From positions 1 to 64,000 of the forward strand of contig JAHHQO010000001.1 of the NCBI GenBank assembly GCA_020026335.1: 64,000 nucleotides of DNA, read 5' to 3'. The notes under the pieces are model-generated. The model saw nothing but the letters and a program-made list of their open reading frames with translations, searched no databases and was not told the origin of the DNA. Of the stretch, positions 1-7,930 are shown piece after piece. This stretch comes from Alistipes sp. (GTDB lineage: Bacteria > Bacteroidota > Bacteroidia > Bacteroidales > Rikenellaceae). The position numbers were made by a program, and so were the translations under genes. The stretch's first letter is position 1, and each line of letters starts with the position of its first letter.

Positions 1-4
1 GTTG

Positions 5-36
5 CAAAGATAATACTTTTATTTCCATTTAGCAAA
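5..36 (-). promoter_or_regulatory. Bacteroidetes-type promoter reading out of the left edge
   Basis: On the minus strand TTTG (33-36) is followed after 20 bases by TATCTTTG (5-12), an essentially perfect match to the Bacteroidetes consensus TTTG...TAnnTTTG. It would start a transcript at about the window edge, so the gene it serves lies to the left and is not visible. Confidence 0.7.
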
Positions 37-643
37 ATTATTTAGCAACTATTTTATAACGATTTTCAACAAAAATTCATATTACATTATAATACAGTCA
101 ATTGCAGCGGAAAATATTTTTAAAGATTTTTCAGAACCTTTACAAAGCTGCTCCGAAAAGCCCCTCGGAGAGGATTTTGCAGGGGTTTGAAAAAAATTCA
201 CACTCCCCCACTGCCGTAAAACAGTAAAAAATGGCGGACGGAAGGAAATGTAGGGTTTGAGGGAAGCAATCGGCAAAGATGCGGTTGTCGGATTTTACCT
301 CAAAGGGCAGAAAGTACGGTGCCATGTCCTCCAGCAAGCCACTCTCCTCGCGCAAAAGAAATGATGTTCGATTTGTCGCGGCGGGGACACCGCGTGCGCA
401 CGCTTATTCTATATAGGGATACAATCTCCTCCTGTAAAAACTCGCAGGTGCAATAACCTTATATAATATATAATAGGAGGAGAAAACGGGGATACGGGGC
501 GGAGCAGAACGCAACGACGGGAAAGGGGGCGAAGACGGACGGGAGCGTCAAAAGGGAAGGGAGAGGGAGGGGCAGAGCAGCCGGGAAGGACGGGTTGTGA
601 AAACGGGCAGAGGGAAAATAGCGCCGCACGGACGGGCATAAAC
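37..643. other. Intergenic region downstream of rplQ
   Basis: No gene could be supported here. AT-rich sequence occupies roughly 37-120 and 440-480, GC-rich sequence the rest. A minus-strand open frame ending at 140 reads through to about 390 without a stop (it contains EVKSDNRIF), but it has only a TTG start and matches no family I recognise. It may be a decayed gene or a repeated intergenic unit. A separate inverted repeat is listed at 425-483. Confidence 0.4.
425..483. repeat. 9-bp perfect inverted repeat with AT-rich loop
   Basis: TCTCCTCCT (425-433) is exactly reverse-complementary to AGGAGGAGA (475-483). The 41-base loop holds an AT-rich tract. There is no T-run on either side, so it is not a standard terminator. 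Function unknown. Confidence 0.5.
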
Positions 644-675
644 AAAAAAATCCCCGAACAGTTACCTGTTCGGGG
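644..675 (-). terminator. Intrinsic terminator of the rpsH-rplQ unit
   Basis: On the minus strand CCCCGAACAG, loop GTAA, CTGTTCGGGG form a 10-bp perfect stem followed by A and seven T. It lies 24 bases past the rplQ stop codon and closes the ribosomal cluster. Confidence 0.93.
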
Positions 676-698
676 AGACGTTATCAAGAAATGTTGAA

Positions 699-1250
699 TT
701 ACATCTTCTTGCCTACGTTGGTCTTCTTAACCTGGGGAGCAGCAGCGGCCTTAGTTGCCTTCTGTGCTACGGGCTTCGCAGTCTTTACGGCTGCACCCTC
801 CTCCGAAGTCTCAGACTTCTTGCGTGAACGGCGAGTCTTGGGCTTAGCCTCTGCAGTTGCAGCAGCGGGCATAACACCGTTGGTGTAAGCCTCGTTGAAG
901 TCAACGAACTCGATGATGCACATCTCGGCAGCATCACCCAGACGGAAACCGGTCTTCAAGATACGAGTGTAACCTCCGGGACGCTCAGCAATCTTGGGAG
1001 CGATGGTACGGAACAACTCCGTAACGGCCTCCTTCTGCTTGAGGTACGAGAAAACTACACGACGTGAGTGCGTAGTATCCTCCTTCGACTTGGTTACCAA
1101 AGGCTCGATGAACTGACGCACAGCCTTTGCCTTAGCAAGGGTTGTCTCGATGCGCTTGTGCAGAATGAGCGAAGCTGCCATGTTCGAAAGCATAGCCTTG
1201 CGGTGACCTGCCTGACGACCGAGGTGGTTGAAATTCTTATTGTGTCTCAT
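699..1250 (-). CDS. rplQ: 50S ribosomal protein L17
   Basis: L17 sits near the exit tunnel of the large subunit. The N-terminal 120 residues carry the family core (HRKAMLSNMAASL near the start, TLAKAKAVRQFIEPLVT, RILKTGFRLGDAAEMCIIE). At 183 residues it is much longer than the 127 of E. coli: from about residue 125 there is a low-complexity Ala/Lys-rich tail, a kind of extension common in Bacteroidetes. It is the last gene of the cluster, 2 bases after rpoA, and is followed by a strong terminator. Confidence 0.97.
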   Translation of the reverse strand: MRHNKNFNHLGRQAGHRKAMLSNMAASLILHKRIETTLAKAKAVRQFIEPLVTKSKEDTTHSRRVVFSYLKQKEAVTELFRTIAPKIAERPGGYTRILKTGFRLGDAAEMCIIEFVDFNEAYTNGVMPAAATAEAKPKTRRSRKKSETSEEGAAVKTAKPVAQKATKAAAAPQVKKTNVGKKM

Positions 1251-1252
1251 AA

Positions 1253-2245
1253 TTAATCTTTGTCAAGTTTGTAGATAGATACGTCCATACCGAACTTCAA
1301 GTTCAAAGAAGCAAGCAACTCGTCCAACTCGGTGAGCGACTTCTTACCGAAGTTACGGAACTTCAAGAGGTCGTTGCGGTTGAGTTTGACAAGATCTCCC
1401 ACAGTATCAACATCGGCAGCCTTCAGACAGTTCAGAGCACGAACACTCAAATCCTGGTCTGAAAGTTTGGTCTTCAAGAGCTGACGCATGTGGAGTACAT
1501 CCTCGTCAAACTCCTCGGCACCGTTGTTGTCCTCCATGTTGACTGTAATCTTCTCGTCAGAGAAGAGCATGAAGTGCTGAATCAGAATCTTAGCTGCTTC
1601 CTTAAGCGCCTCTTTGGGATGAATTGAACCGTCGGTGGTGATTTCCAAATTCAATTTCTCGTAGTCGGTCTTCTGCTCGACACGATAGTTCTCCTGCCAG
1701 TACTTCACATTCTTGATAGGTGTGAAGATGGAGTCGATGGGCAACGTACCAAACTCAGCGTCGGCAGGCATATTCTCCTCGGCGGGAACATAACCACGAC
1801 CCTTGTTGATCGTCAGTGTCATCTGCATCTTGGTTCCGGGAGCCAGGTGGCAAATCACCAGATCGGGATTCAGAACCTTGAAGAACGACAGATAATTCGA
1901 GATATAACCGGCAGTCAGCTCCGTAACACCCGCAACGTTAATGGAGACCTTTTCGGAATCCTGATTATCGACTGTGCGAATAAAACGAACCTGCTTCAGA
2001 TTGAGGATGATGTGCAACATGTCCTCAATCACTCCGGGGATAGCGGCAAACTCGTGGTCGATACCGGCCACCTTAACTGTGGTAATGGCGTAACCCTCCA
2101 ACGATGAGAGAAGAATACGACGCAAAGCATTACCCACTGTCAAGGCAAATCCGGGCTCCAACGGACGGAACTCAAACTTTCCGAACGATGAAGTGGATTC
2201 AAGCATGATAACCTTTTCAGGTTTCTGGAATGCTAATATTGCCAT
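1253..2245 (-). CDS. rpoA: DNA-directed RNA polymerase subunit alpha
   Basis: The alpha subunit dimerises to nucleate RNA polymerase assembly, and its C-terminal domain contacts upstream DNA and activators. At 330 residues it matches the usual length. The N-terminal domain shows FEFRPLEPGFALTVGNALRR and LEGYAITTVKV. An acidic linker (about residues 235-248, DNNGAEEFDEDV) precedes the helix-hairpin-helix C-terminal domain (VRALNCLKAADVDTVGDLV, FGKKSLTELDELL). It lies 21 bases after rpsD and 2 before rplQ, the standard alpha-operon position. Confidence 0.98.
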   Translation of the reverse strand: MAILAFQKPEKVIMLESTSSFGKFEFRPLEPGFALTVGNALRRILLSSLEGYAITTVKVAGIDHEFAAIPGVIEDMLHIILNLKQVRFIRTVDNQDSEKVSINVAGVTELTAGYISNYLSFFKVLNPDLVICHLAPGTKMQMTLTINKGRGYVPAEENMPADAEFGTLPIDSIFTPIKNVKYWQENYRVEQKTDYEKLNLEITTDGSIHPKEALKEAAKILIQHFMLFSDEKITVNMEDNNGAEEFDEDVLHMRQLLKTKLSDQDLSVRALNCLKAADVDTVGDLVKLNRNDLLKFRNFGKKSLTELDELLASLNLKFGMDVSIYKLDKD

Positions 2246-2266
2246 AATATTGAATTTGAAAAATTA

Positions 2267-2875
2267 TTACTTCGAGTACAACTCGACGATGAGCTGCTCC
2301 TTAATGTTCTCAGGAATCTCCTCGCGCTCGGGCTTCTGGAGGAACTTACCGCTCATAGTAGCGTTGTCCCACTCCAACCAAGAGTAACGGCTCTTGTTAG
2401 CACCTGCCAAAGACTCGGTGATAACCTCCAAGCTCTTCGACTTCTCGCGAACAGAAACAACATCACCTGCGCGCAACGAGTAAGAAGGAATGTTTACAAC
2501 GTTACCGTTTACGCAAATGTGACGGTGAGAAACGAGCTGACGTGCAGCTGCACGGGTGGGAGCAATACCCAAACGATAAACTACGTTATCGAGACGGCAC
2601 TCCAGCAACTTCAAAAGGTGCTCACCGGTGATACCGCCCATACGCTCAGCCTGCTCATAAGTGCGAGCAAACTGCTTCTCAAGCAGACCGTAGGTGTACT
2701 TTGCCTTCTGCTTCTCGTTGAGCTGAGTGCAATACTCAGAGATCTTTTTACGCTTGCGAGCGAGACCGTGCTGTCCGGGAGGATAATTACGCTTCTCGAG
2801 CACATTATCCGCACCATAAATAGCTTCGCCAAATCTTCTGGCGATTTTCGATTTTGGTCCTATGTATTTTGCCAT
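2267..2875 (-). CDS. rpsD: 30S ribosomal protein S4
   Basis: S4 is a primary 16S rRNA binder and assembly initiator of the small subunit. The 202-residue product begins MAKYIGPKSKIARRFGE and has the S4 RNA-binding domain at about residues 95-155 (CRLDNVVYRLGIAPTRAAAR, VNGNVVNIPS). The N-terminal cysteine cluster of zinc-type S4 is absent, so it is the zinc-independent form. It sits between rpsK (60 bases upstream in transcription) and rpoA; S4 is the known translational repressor of the alpha operon in E. coli, but no matching pseudoknot was identified here. Confidence 0.98.
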   Translation of the reverse strand: MAKYIGPKSKIARRFGEAIYGADNVLEKRNYPPGQHGLARKRKKISEYCTQLNEKQKAKYTYGLLEKQFARTYEQAERMGGITGEHLLKLLECRLDNVVYRLGIAPTRAAARQLVSHRHICVNGNVVNIPSYSLRAGDVVSVREKSKSLEVITESLAGANKSRYSWLEWDNATMSGKFLQKPEREEIPENIKEQLIVELYSK

Positions 2876-2935
2876 TGTTTTATACTTATTAAAATTTATA
2901 TAATTCCTAAAACGCCTGTTGAGTAAATCGTGAAA

Positions 2936-3325
2936 TTATACGCGACGACGGTTAGGAGCACGGCAACCATTGTGGGGCATGGGAGTTACGTCGATAATCT
3001 CAGTAACCTCGATACCGGCACCGTGGATTGTGCGGACAGCAGACTCACGACCTGCGCCCGGACCCTTAACATAAACTTTAACCTTGCGGAGACCCATGTC
3101 GTAGGCTACCTTTGCGCAGTCTGCAGATGCGGTCTGTGCTGCGTAGGGAGTATTCTTCTTCGAACCACGGAAACCCATCTTACCGGCCGACGACCAGCTG
3201 ATAACGTCACCCACCTCGTTGGTGATGGTGATAATCACGTTGTTGAAAGTCGAGTGAACATAGGCGTTACCCATGGCACCAACCTTAACAACCTTCTTCT
3301 TAACTGTTCCAGTTTTCTTTGCCAT
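2936..3325 (-). CDS. rpsK: 30S ribosomal protein S11
   Basis: S11 forms part of the platform of the small subunit near the mRNA exit path. The 129-residue length equals E. coli S11. Recognisable stretches are AYVHSTFNNVIITITNEVGD, SSAGKMGFRGSKKNTPYAAQ and the conserved C-terminus PHNGCRAPNRRRV. It follows rpsM by 13 bases. Confidence 0.98.
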   Translation of the reverse strand: MAKKTGTVKKKVVKVGAMGNAYVHSTFNNVIITITNEVGDVISWSSAGKMGFRGSKKNTPYAAQTASADCAKVAYDMGLRKVKVYVKGPGAGRESAVRTIHGAGIEVTEIIDVTPMPHNGCRAPNRRRV

Positions 3326-3338
3326 AATTCTCTAAAGA

Positions 3339-3719
3339 TTACTTTGTTGCCTTTTTCTTGTTAGCTACAGTCTTCTTGCGACCCTTGCGAGTACGTGCGT
3401 TGTTCTTGGTCGACTGACCACGAACGGGAAGACCGAGACGGTGACGGATACCACGGTAGCAACCGATATCCATCAGACGCTTAATGTTAAGCTGGATAAT
3501 CGAGCGGCACTCGCCCTCGACCTTGATGCCCATTTCTGCAATCAACGAACGGATTGCACCAACCTGGTCATCTGTCCAATCCTGTACCTTGACGTCGTAA
3601 GCAATACCTGCGCCGTCAAGAATCTTGCGAGCTGTCGAACGACCGATACCGTAGATATAGGTCAAGCCGATCTCACCTCGTTTGTTTTTTGGTAAATCTA
3701 CACCGACTATACGTGCCAT
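3339..3719 (-). CDS. rpsM: 30S ribosomal protein S13
   Basis: S13 sits at the head of the small subunit and contacts the 50S subunit and P-site tRNA. The 126-residue product has MARIVGVDLPKNKRGEI, the helix-hairpin-helix YGIGRSTARKIL, and the basic C-terminal tail with RHRLGLPVRGQSTKNNART that reaches the tRNA. It is slightly longer than E. coli S13 (118) because of a Lys-rich end. Confidence 0.98.
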   Translation of the reverse strand: MARIVGVDLPKNKRGEIGLTYIYGIGRSTARKILDGAGIAYDVKVQDWTDDQVGAIRSLIAEMGIKVEGECRSIIQLNIKRLMDIGCYRGIRHRLGLPVRGQSTKNNARTRKGRKKTVANKKKATK

Positions 3720-3753
3720 AAATTCTTTTTTTCTTTAATTAATCGTTGAAACA

Positions 3754-3870
3754 TTACCCTTGGCGCATTTTGAACTTGGGATTTTTCTTGCAAATTACGT
3801 AGAGCTTACCCTTACGCTTCACAATCTTGCAATCCTCACTACGCTTTTTGATGGATGTTTTTACCTTCAT
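3754..3870 (-). CDS. rpmJ: 50S ribosomal protein L36
   Basis: A 38-residue protein read directly from the sequence: it begins MKVKTSIKKRSEDCK and ends NPKFKMRQG. Classical L36 binds zinc through three Cys and one His. Here only Cys14 and Cys27 remain; the first Cys is replaced within RSEDC and the His position is Phe33, so zinc binding is probably lost. It lies between rpsM (34 bases) and infA (16 bases), its usual place. Confidence 0.95.
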   Translation of the reverse strand: MKVKTSIKKRSEDCKIVKRKGKLYVICKKNPKFKMRQG

Positions 3871-3886
3871 GATTTTCAAGCAATAA

Positions 3887-4105
3887 TTATTTGTACCTGA
3901 AAGATATACGCCCCTTGGTCAAATCATAGGGGGTCATCTCAACTTTTACTTTATCTCCGGGAAGAATCTTGATGTAGTGCATACGCATCTTTCCGGAAAT
4001 ATGGGCGGTCAGAACATGACCATTATCCAGCTCCACGCGGAACATGGCGTTGGACAATGCTTCAATAATCGTTCCGTCCCTTTCAATAGCAGCTTGTTTT
4101 GCCAT
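3887..4105 (-). CDS. infA: Translation initiation factor IF-1
   Basis: IF-1 occupies the A site during initiation. The 72-residue length is identical to E. coli IF-1 and the whole protein is one S1/OB fold: GTIIEALSNAMFRVELDNGH, HISGKMRMHYIKILPGDKV and the C-terminal LTKGRISFRYK. It lies 6 bases after map, which is typical of Bacteroidetes spc operons. Confidence 0.98.
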   Translation of the reverse strand: MAKQAAIERDGTIIEALSNAMFRVELDNGHVLTAHISGKMRMHYIKILPGDKVKVEMTPYDLTKGRISFRYK

Positions 4106-4111
4106 AGAGTC

Positions 4112-4888
4112 TTAGTTGTTTATAGCATTTTCAATGATACTATAGTCCGTCAGCACATCGGGACCATCTTTTCTAATCGCAACTGCGAACTCATAATGAG
4201 CAGCAGGCTTACGGTCGCGCGTGCGGACAGTCCAGCCATCACGCTCGAAAATTATCGATTTGTTACCCATGGTAATCATGGGCTCGATGCAGATCACCAT
4301 GCCCTCCTTCAGGAGCGGGCCTCTGCCACGTGCACCGTAATTGGGAACTCCGGGGTCCTCGTGCATTTTACGACCCAAACCGTGTCCCTCCAATTCGCGC
4401 ACCACGCCGTAGCCAAAGCTCTCGGCGTACTCCTGTACTGCTGCCGACACGTCGCCTACACGGTTGCCGGCTTTTGCCTGGGCTGTACCTTTATAAAGAC
4501 TTTCTTTGGTCGCATCCATGAGTCGGCGTACTTCCTCGCTGACCTCACCTACGGCAAATGTATATGCCGAATCACCAACAAAACCCTTCATAAACGTACC
4601 GCAATCTACCGAAACGATATCACCCTCCTTGAGGATTTCTTTCGATGATGGGATACCGTGAACCACCTTATCGTTGACCGAAATACACAACGATGCGGGG
4701 TAGCCCTCGAATCCGAGGAAAGCGGGAACAGCTCCGTGTGAACGGATAAACTCCTCTCCAATACGATCCAACTCAAGGGTCGATACTCCGGGCGCGATGT
4801 GGCGACCCACTTCGGCCAGTGTCTTCGACACCAGTAAATTGTTTTCGCGGAGCAACTCAATCTCCTCGTCTGTCTTAATGTAAATCAT
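4112..4888 (-). CDS. map: Methionine aminopeptidase, type I
   Basis: This enzyme removes the initiator methionine from nascent proteins in the cytosol. The 258-residue product has the pita-bread fold with all expected residues: His77 (VVHGIP), metal ligands Asp95 and Asp106 (VDCGTFMKGFVGDSAYTF), His169 (EGHGLGRKMHEDP), Glu202 (ICIEPMITMG) and Glu233 (HYEFAVAI). No N-terminal extension, so type Ia. It is encoded between secY (35 bases) and infA (6 bases) and is therefore co-expressed with translation genes. Confidence 0.97.
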   Translation of the reverse strand: MIYIKTDEEIELLRENNLLVSKTLAEVGRHIAPGVSTLELDRIGEEFIRSHGAVPAFLGFEGYPASLCISVNDKVVHGIPSSKEILKEGDIVSVDCGTFMKGFVGDSAYTFAVGEVSEEVRRLMDATKESLYKGTAQAKAGNRVGDVSAAVQEYAESFGYGVVRELEGHGLGRKMHEDPGVPNYGARGRGPLLKEGMVICIEPMITMGNKSIIFERDGWTVRTRDRKPAAHYEFAVAIRKDGPDVLTDYSIIENAINN

Positions 4889-4923
4889 TTTTTTTGTGCT
4901 AAGAATCTCTAATCGGAAACTTC

Positions 4924-6300
4924 CTAATGACGACCTTGGATACGTCCGGTTTTCATGAAACCGTCATAGTGGCGCATCAACAGGTAGCTCTCTATCTGCT
5001 TCAGAGTATCGAGTACCACACCGACCATAATCAGCAGTGATGTACCACCGTAGAAGTGGGCAAACGACTGGTCGATACCCAGGAATCTGATGGCCAACGC
5101 GGGCATGATTGCCACGAGAGCCAGGAAGAATGAACCGGGCAGAGTGATACGGGTCATGATGGTATCGATGTAGTTCACGGTGTCCTTACCCGGTTTCACT
5201 CCCGGAATAAAGCCGCCGTTGCGCTTCATTTCATCGCCCATCATTTGAGGGTTGATGATAATCGCTGTGTAGAAGTAGGTGAAAGCGATTACCAACACTG
5301 CCAGCGTGAAGTTGTACCAGAAACCGGTCATCGAGCTGAAAGCAGCTGCGAAGGCTGTTCCGGTGAACAGAGCGGGAATAAACATCAGAGCCTGCGCGAA
5401 GATGATAGGCATCACGTTCGCAGCATTCATCTTCAGGGGGATGTACTGGCGTACACCACCGTACTGCTTATTACCGATGATACGCTTGGCATACTGTACG
5501 GGCACCTTGCGGACTGCCTGTACCAAGGCAATTGTTGCCAAGAAGACGAAGAACAAAAGAACCAGCTCCAGAATCAGCATGATGAAGCTACCGGTCGAGG
5601 TCTGGAAACGTGCGTTGACCTCAGCCAACAACGCGTGGGGCAGACGTGCGACGATACCAATCATGATGATCAAAGAAATACCGTTTCCGATGCCTTTGTC
5701 GGTGATCTTCTCACCGAGCCACATGATGAACATGGTACCGGCGATGAGGATCGTTGTCGCATAAGCAACGAAGCCGAAAGAATTGCCGTAGACGAATGCC
5801 TGGGGAACCATGTGGTAGAGGTTTGCGATGAACGCGGGACCCTGCAACATGAGCACGCCGATTGTGAGGAAGCGTGTCCACTGATTCATCTTGCGGCGGC
5901 CGCTCTCACCCTCCTTCTGCATCTTCTGGAAATAGGGTACCATCATACCCATGAGCTGAATGATGATCGAAGCGGTGATGTACGGCATAACTCCGAGTGC
6001 AAAAATCGCAGCATTACCAAATGCACCACCTGAGAAGGTGTTCAACAGACCCAAGAGTCCGTTTCCCGCCAACTGGTTGGCATACTGCGAGCCTTCACCC
6101 AACAGGTTGGGGTTGATACCCGGAATTACCACGAAACTACCCAAGCGATAAATCAAGAGAAGGCCCAGCGTGTAAAGTACACGCTTTCTGAGCTCTTCAA
6201 TCTTATAGATATTCTTGAGTGTTTCAACAATTTTCTTGTTGGTCGCCAAAAGAGCGATTACCACCAAAAAGACGATACCAACAACTAAATACTGATTCAT
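4924..6300 (-). CDS. secY: Preprotein translocase subunit SecY (N-terminally extended)
   Basis: SecY is the channel of the Sec translocon in the inner membrane. The core is clear: the plug/TM2 region (LLNTFSGGAFGNAAIFALGV), the loop PYFQKMQKEGESGRRKMNQW, and the cytosolic loop RIIGNKQYGGVRQYIPLK before MPIIFAQALMFIP. At 458 residues it is longer than usual. About 24 hydrophobic residues (MNQYLVVGIVFLVVIALLAT) precede the usual start region KKIVETLKNIYKIEELRKR, and no ATG, GTG or TTG codon exists at that junction, so the extension appears to be translated. It could form an extra membrane segment. Confidence 0.95.
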   Translation of the reverse strand: MNQYLVVGIVFLVVIALLATNKKIVETLKNIYKIEELRKRVLYTLGLLLIYRLGSFVVIPGINPNLLGEGSQYANQLAGNGLLGLLNTFSGGAFGNAAIFALGVMPYITASIIIQLMGMMVPYFQKMQKEGESGRRKMNQWTRFLTIGVLMLQGPAFIANLYHMVPQAFVYGNSFGFVAYATTILIAGTMFIMWLGEKITDKGIGNGISLIIMIGIVARLPHALLAEVNARFQTSTGSFIMLILELVLLFFVFLATIALVQAVRKVPVQYAKRIIGNKQYGGVRQYIPLKMNAANVMPIIFAQALMFIPALFTGTAFAAAFSSMTGFWYNFTLAVLVIAFTYFYTAIIINPQMMGDEMKRNGGFIPGVKPGKDTVNYIDTIMTRITLPGSFFLALVAIMPALAIRFLGIDQSFAHFYGGTSLLIMVGVVLDTLKQIESYLLMRHYDGFMKTGRIQGRH

Positions 6301-6321
6301 ATTTTTGAATATCTAAGGTTC

Positions 6322-6768
6322 CTACAGTTTTTCGACACTACCACCGGCTGCCACGATAGCCTCCTCTGCCTTCTTCGAGAAAGCGTGAGCCTTGACAGTC
6401 AATGCGCGAGTGAGCTCACCATTGCCCAGCACCTTCACCTTGTCCTTCGACGAGATGAAACCGGCAGCAACGAGAGTCTCGGCCGAAATCTCTGTAAGTG
6501 ACTTCTTAGCAGCCAGCTCCTCGAGGGTCGAGAGGTTGATTGCCTTGAATTCGACTCTCTTCAGGTTGGTGAAACCGAACTTGGGAAGACGGCGCTGCAA
6601 AGGCATCTGACCACCTTCGAAGCCCAACTTGCGAGAGTAACCTGAGCGCGACTGAGCACCCTTGTGACCACGGGTAGCGGTGCCACCGTAACCCGAACCT
6701 GCACCACGTGCGATACGCTTGTCGTGGTGAGTAGAACCCTTAGCGGGTTTCAAATTATTGAGTTCCAT
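6322..6768 (-). CDS. rplO: 50S ribosomal protein L15
   Basis: L15 is a late-assembly protein of the large subunit. The 148-residue product starts MELNNLKPAKGSTHHDKR and has the long Gly/Arg-rich N-terminal arm that penetrates rRNA (RGAGSGYGGTATRGHKGAQS, GFEGGQMPLQRRLPKFGF), followed by a globular C-terminal half. It is flanked by rpmD and secY as in most bacteria. Confidence 0.98.
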   Translation of the reverse strand: MELNNLKPAKGSTHHDKRIARGAGSGYGGTATRGHKGAQSRSGYSRKLGFEGGQMPLQRRLPKFGFTNLKRVEFKAINLSTLEELAAKKSLTEISAETLVAAGFISSKDKVKVLGNGELTRALTVKAHAFSKKAEEAIVAAGGSVEKL

Positions 6769-6815
6769 TGTTTAGAAATCTACAATTTGCAGTTAAACTT
6801 ATTCTGCGAGCCACC

Positions 6816-7004
6816 TTACTCGGCAGCTACCTCCTCTACTTTAACGAGGTGCTTTACGCGCGCAATCATACCTTTGATGATTACCGAGTCGTCATGCTCT
6901 ACGCTCGCATTGATTTTCTTCAAACCAAGAGCATCGAGGTTGGCGCACTGACGCTTGTCGGCACCGATACGGCTCTTAATCTGTGTAATTTTCAATCTTG
7001 CCAT
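6816..7004 (-). CDS. rpmD: 50S ribosomal protein L30
   Basis: A 62-residue protein of the large subunit. It starts MARLKITQIKSRIGADKRQ, followed by LDALGLKKINASVEHDDSVIIKGMI, the compact ferredoxin-like L30 fold. It carries a short acidic C-terminus (KVEEVAAE). The gene lies between rpsE (21 bases) and rplO (47 bases). Confidence 0.97.
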   Translation of the reverse strand: MARLKITQIKSRIGADKRQCANLDALGLKKINASVEHDDSVIIKGMIARVKHLVKVEEVAAE

Positions 7005-7025
7005 TGTTCTTGGGATAATTTATGA

Positions 7026-7544
7026 TTAACCGTTAAACACCTGATCCATCGAGATACCTCTTACCTTTGCTACGCTGTAAGCGTCACGCAACTCGCAGAG
7101 TGCACCGATAGTAGCCTTAACCAAGTTGTGGGGGTTCGACGAACCGTGGCTCTTTGCCAACACGTTCTTCACACCCAGAGTCTCCATTACGGCACGCATT
7201 GCACCACCGGCGATAACACCGGTACCGGGAGCTGCGGGGCGAATCATCACCTCAGAACCGCTGTAACGGAAAATCTGCTTGTGAGGGATAGTACCGTTGA
7301 TAACGGGAATCTTAACGAGGTTCTTCTTTGCATCCTCCACGCCCTTGGCGATGGCTGCCTGAACCTCAGAAGCCTTACCCAGGCCATAACCTACGACACC
7401 GTTCTCGTTACCTACAACGACAATAGCGGCAAAGGTAAATGTACGACCTCCCTTGGTTACTTTGGTAACACGATTGATGCTTACGAGTCTGTCTTTGAGC
7501 TCGAGGTCGCTTGTGCGTACTTTCTTTATGTTGTTATTTGACAT
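7026..7544 (-). CDS. rpsE: 30S ribosomal protein S5
   Basis: S5 contributes to mRNA helicase activity at the entry tunnel and to decoding fidelity. The 172-residue product has the N-terminal double-stranded RNA-binding-like domain (LKDRLVSINRVTKVTKGGRT, VVGYGLGKASEVQAAIAKG) and the C-terminal domain (APGTGVIAGGAMRAVMETLG, GSSNPHNLVKAT). Closely linked to rplR (5 bases). Confidence 0.98.
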   Translation of the reverse strand: MSNNNIKKVRTSDLELKDRLVSINRVTKVTKGGRTFTFAAIVVVGNENGVVGYGLGKASEVQAAIAKGVEDAKKNLVKIPVINGTIPHKQIFRYSGSEVMIRPAAPGTGVIAGGAMRAVMETLGVKNVLAKSHGSSNPHNLVKATIGALCELRDAYSVAKVRGISMDQVFNG

Positions 7545-7549
7545 AATGA

Positions 7550-7912
7550 TTAGAATTTAAGTCCGCCTTCGCGTGCTGCTTCGGCCAGCTGTTTTACTCT
7601 TCCGTGATACAGGTAGCCGTTACGATCGAAAGCTACGGTGGTGATGCCCTTAGCAGCGGCGCGCTCGGCAGCCAGCTTACCTACCAGGGCAGCGATATCC
7701 GACTTGTTCTTGCCGGCAGCTGCTTCTGCAACCTCCTTGTCCATCGACGAAGCGGTAGCGAGAGTAACACCTGCAAGGTCATCAATAAACTGTACGTAGA
7801 TCTGCTTGTTGCTACGGAATACAGTCATTCGAGGCTGTGCTGCGGTACCGCTGACGATCTTGCGGATACGCATCTTAATCCTCTCTCTTCTTTCTATCTT
7901 GTTCAGTGACAT
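7550..7912 (-). CDS. rplR: 50S ribosomal protein L18
   Basis: L18 binds 5S rRNA in the central protuberance together with L5. The 120-residue product has a basic N-terminus (MSLNKIERRERIKMRIRKIV) followed by MTVFRSNKQIYVQFIDD and the C-terminal AFDRNGYLYHGRVKQLAEAAREGG, the family signature. Located between rplF (18 bases) and rpsE (5 bases). Confidence 0.98.
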   Translation of the reverse strand: MSLNKIERRERIKMRIRKIVSGTAAQPRMTVFRSNKQIYVQFIDDLAGVTLATASSMDKEVAEAAAGKNKSDIAALVGKLAAERAAAKGITTVAFDRNGYLYHGRVKQLAEAAREGGLKF

Positions 7913-7930
7913 ATCTTCAGTGGTTTAATA

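Noticed and set aside
82..390. Open frames on the minus strand near the left edge
   Set aside because: Only a TTG start for the better frame, no known family; kept as a remark in the intergenic entry rather than as a gene.
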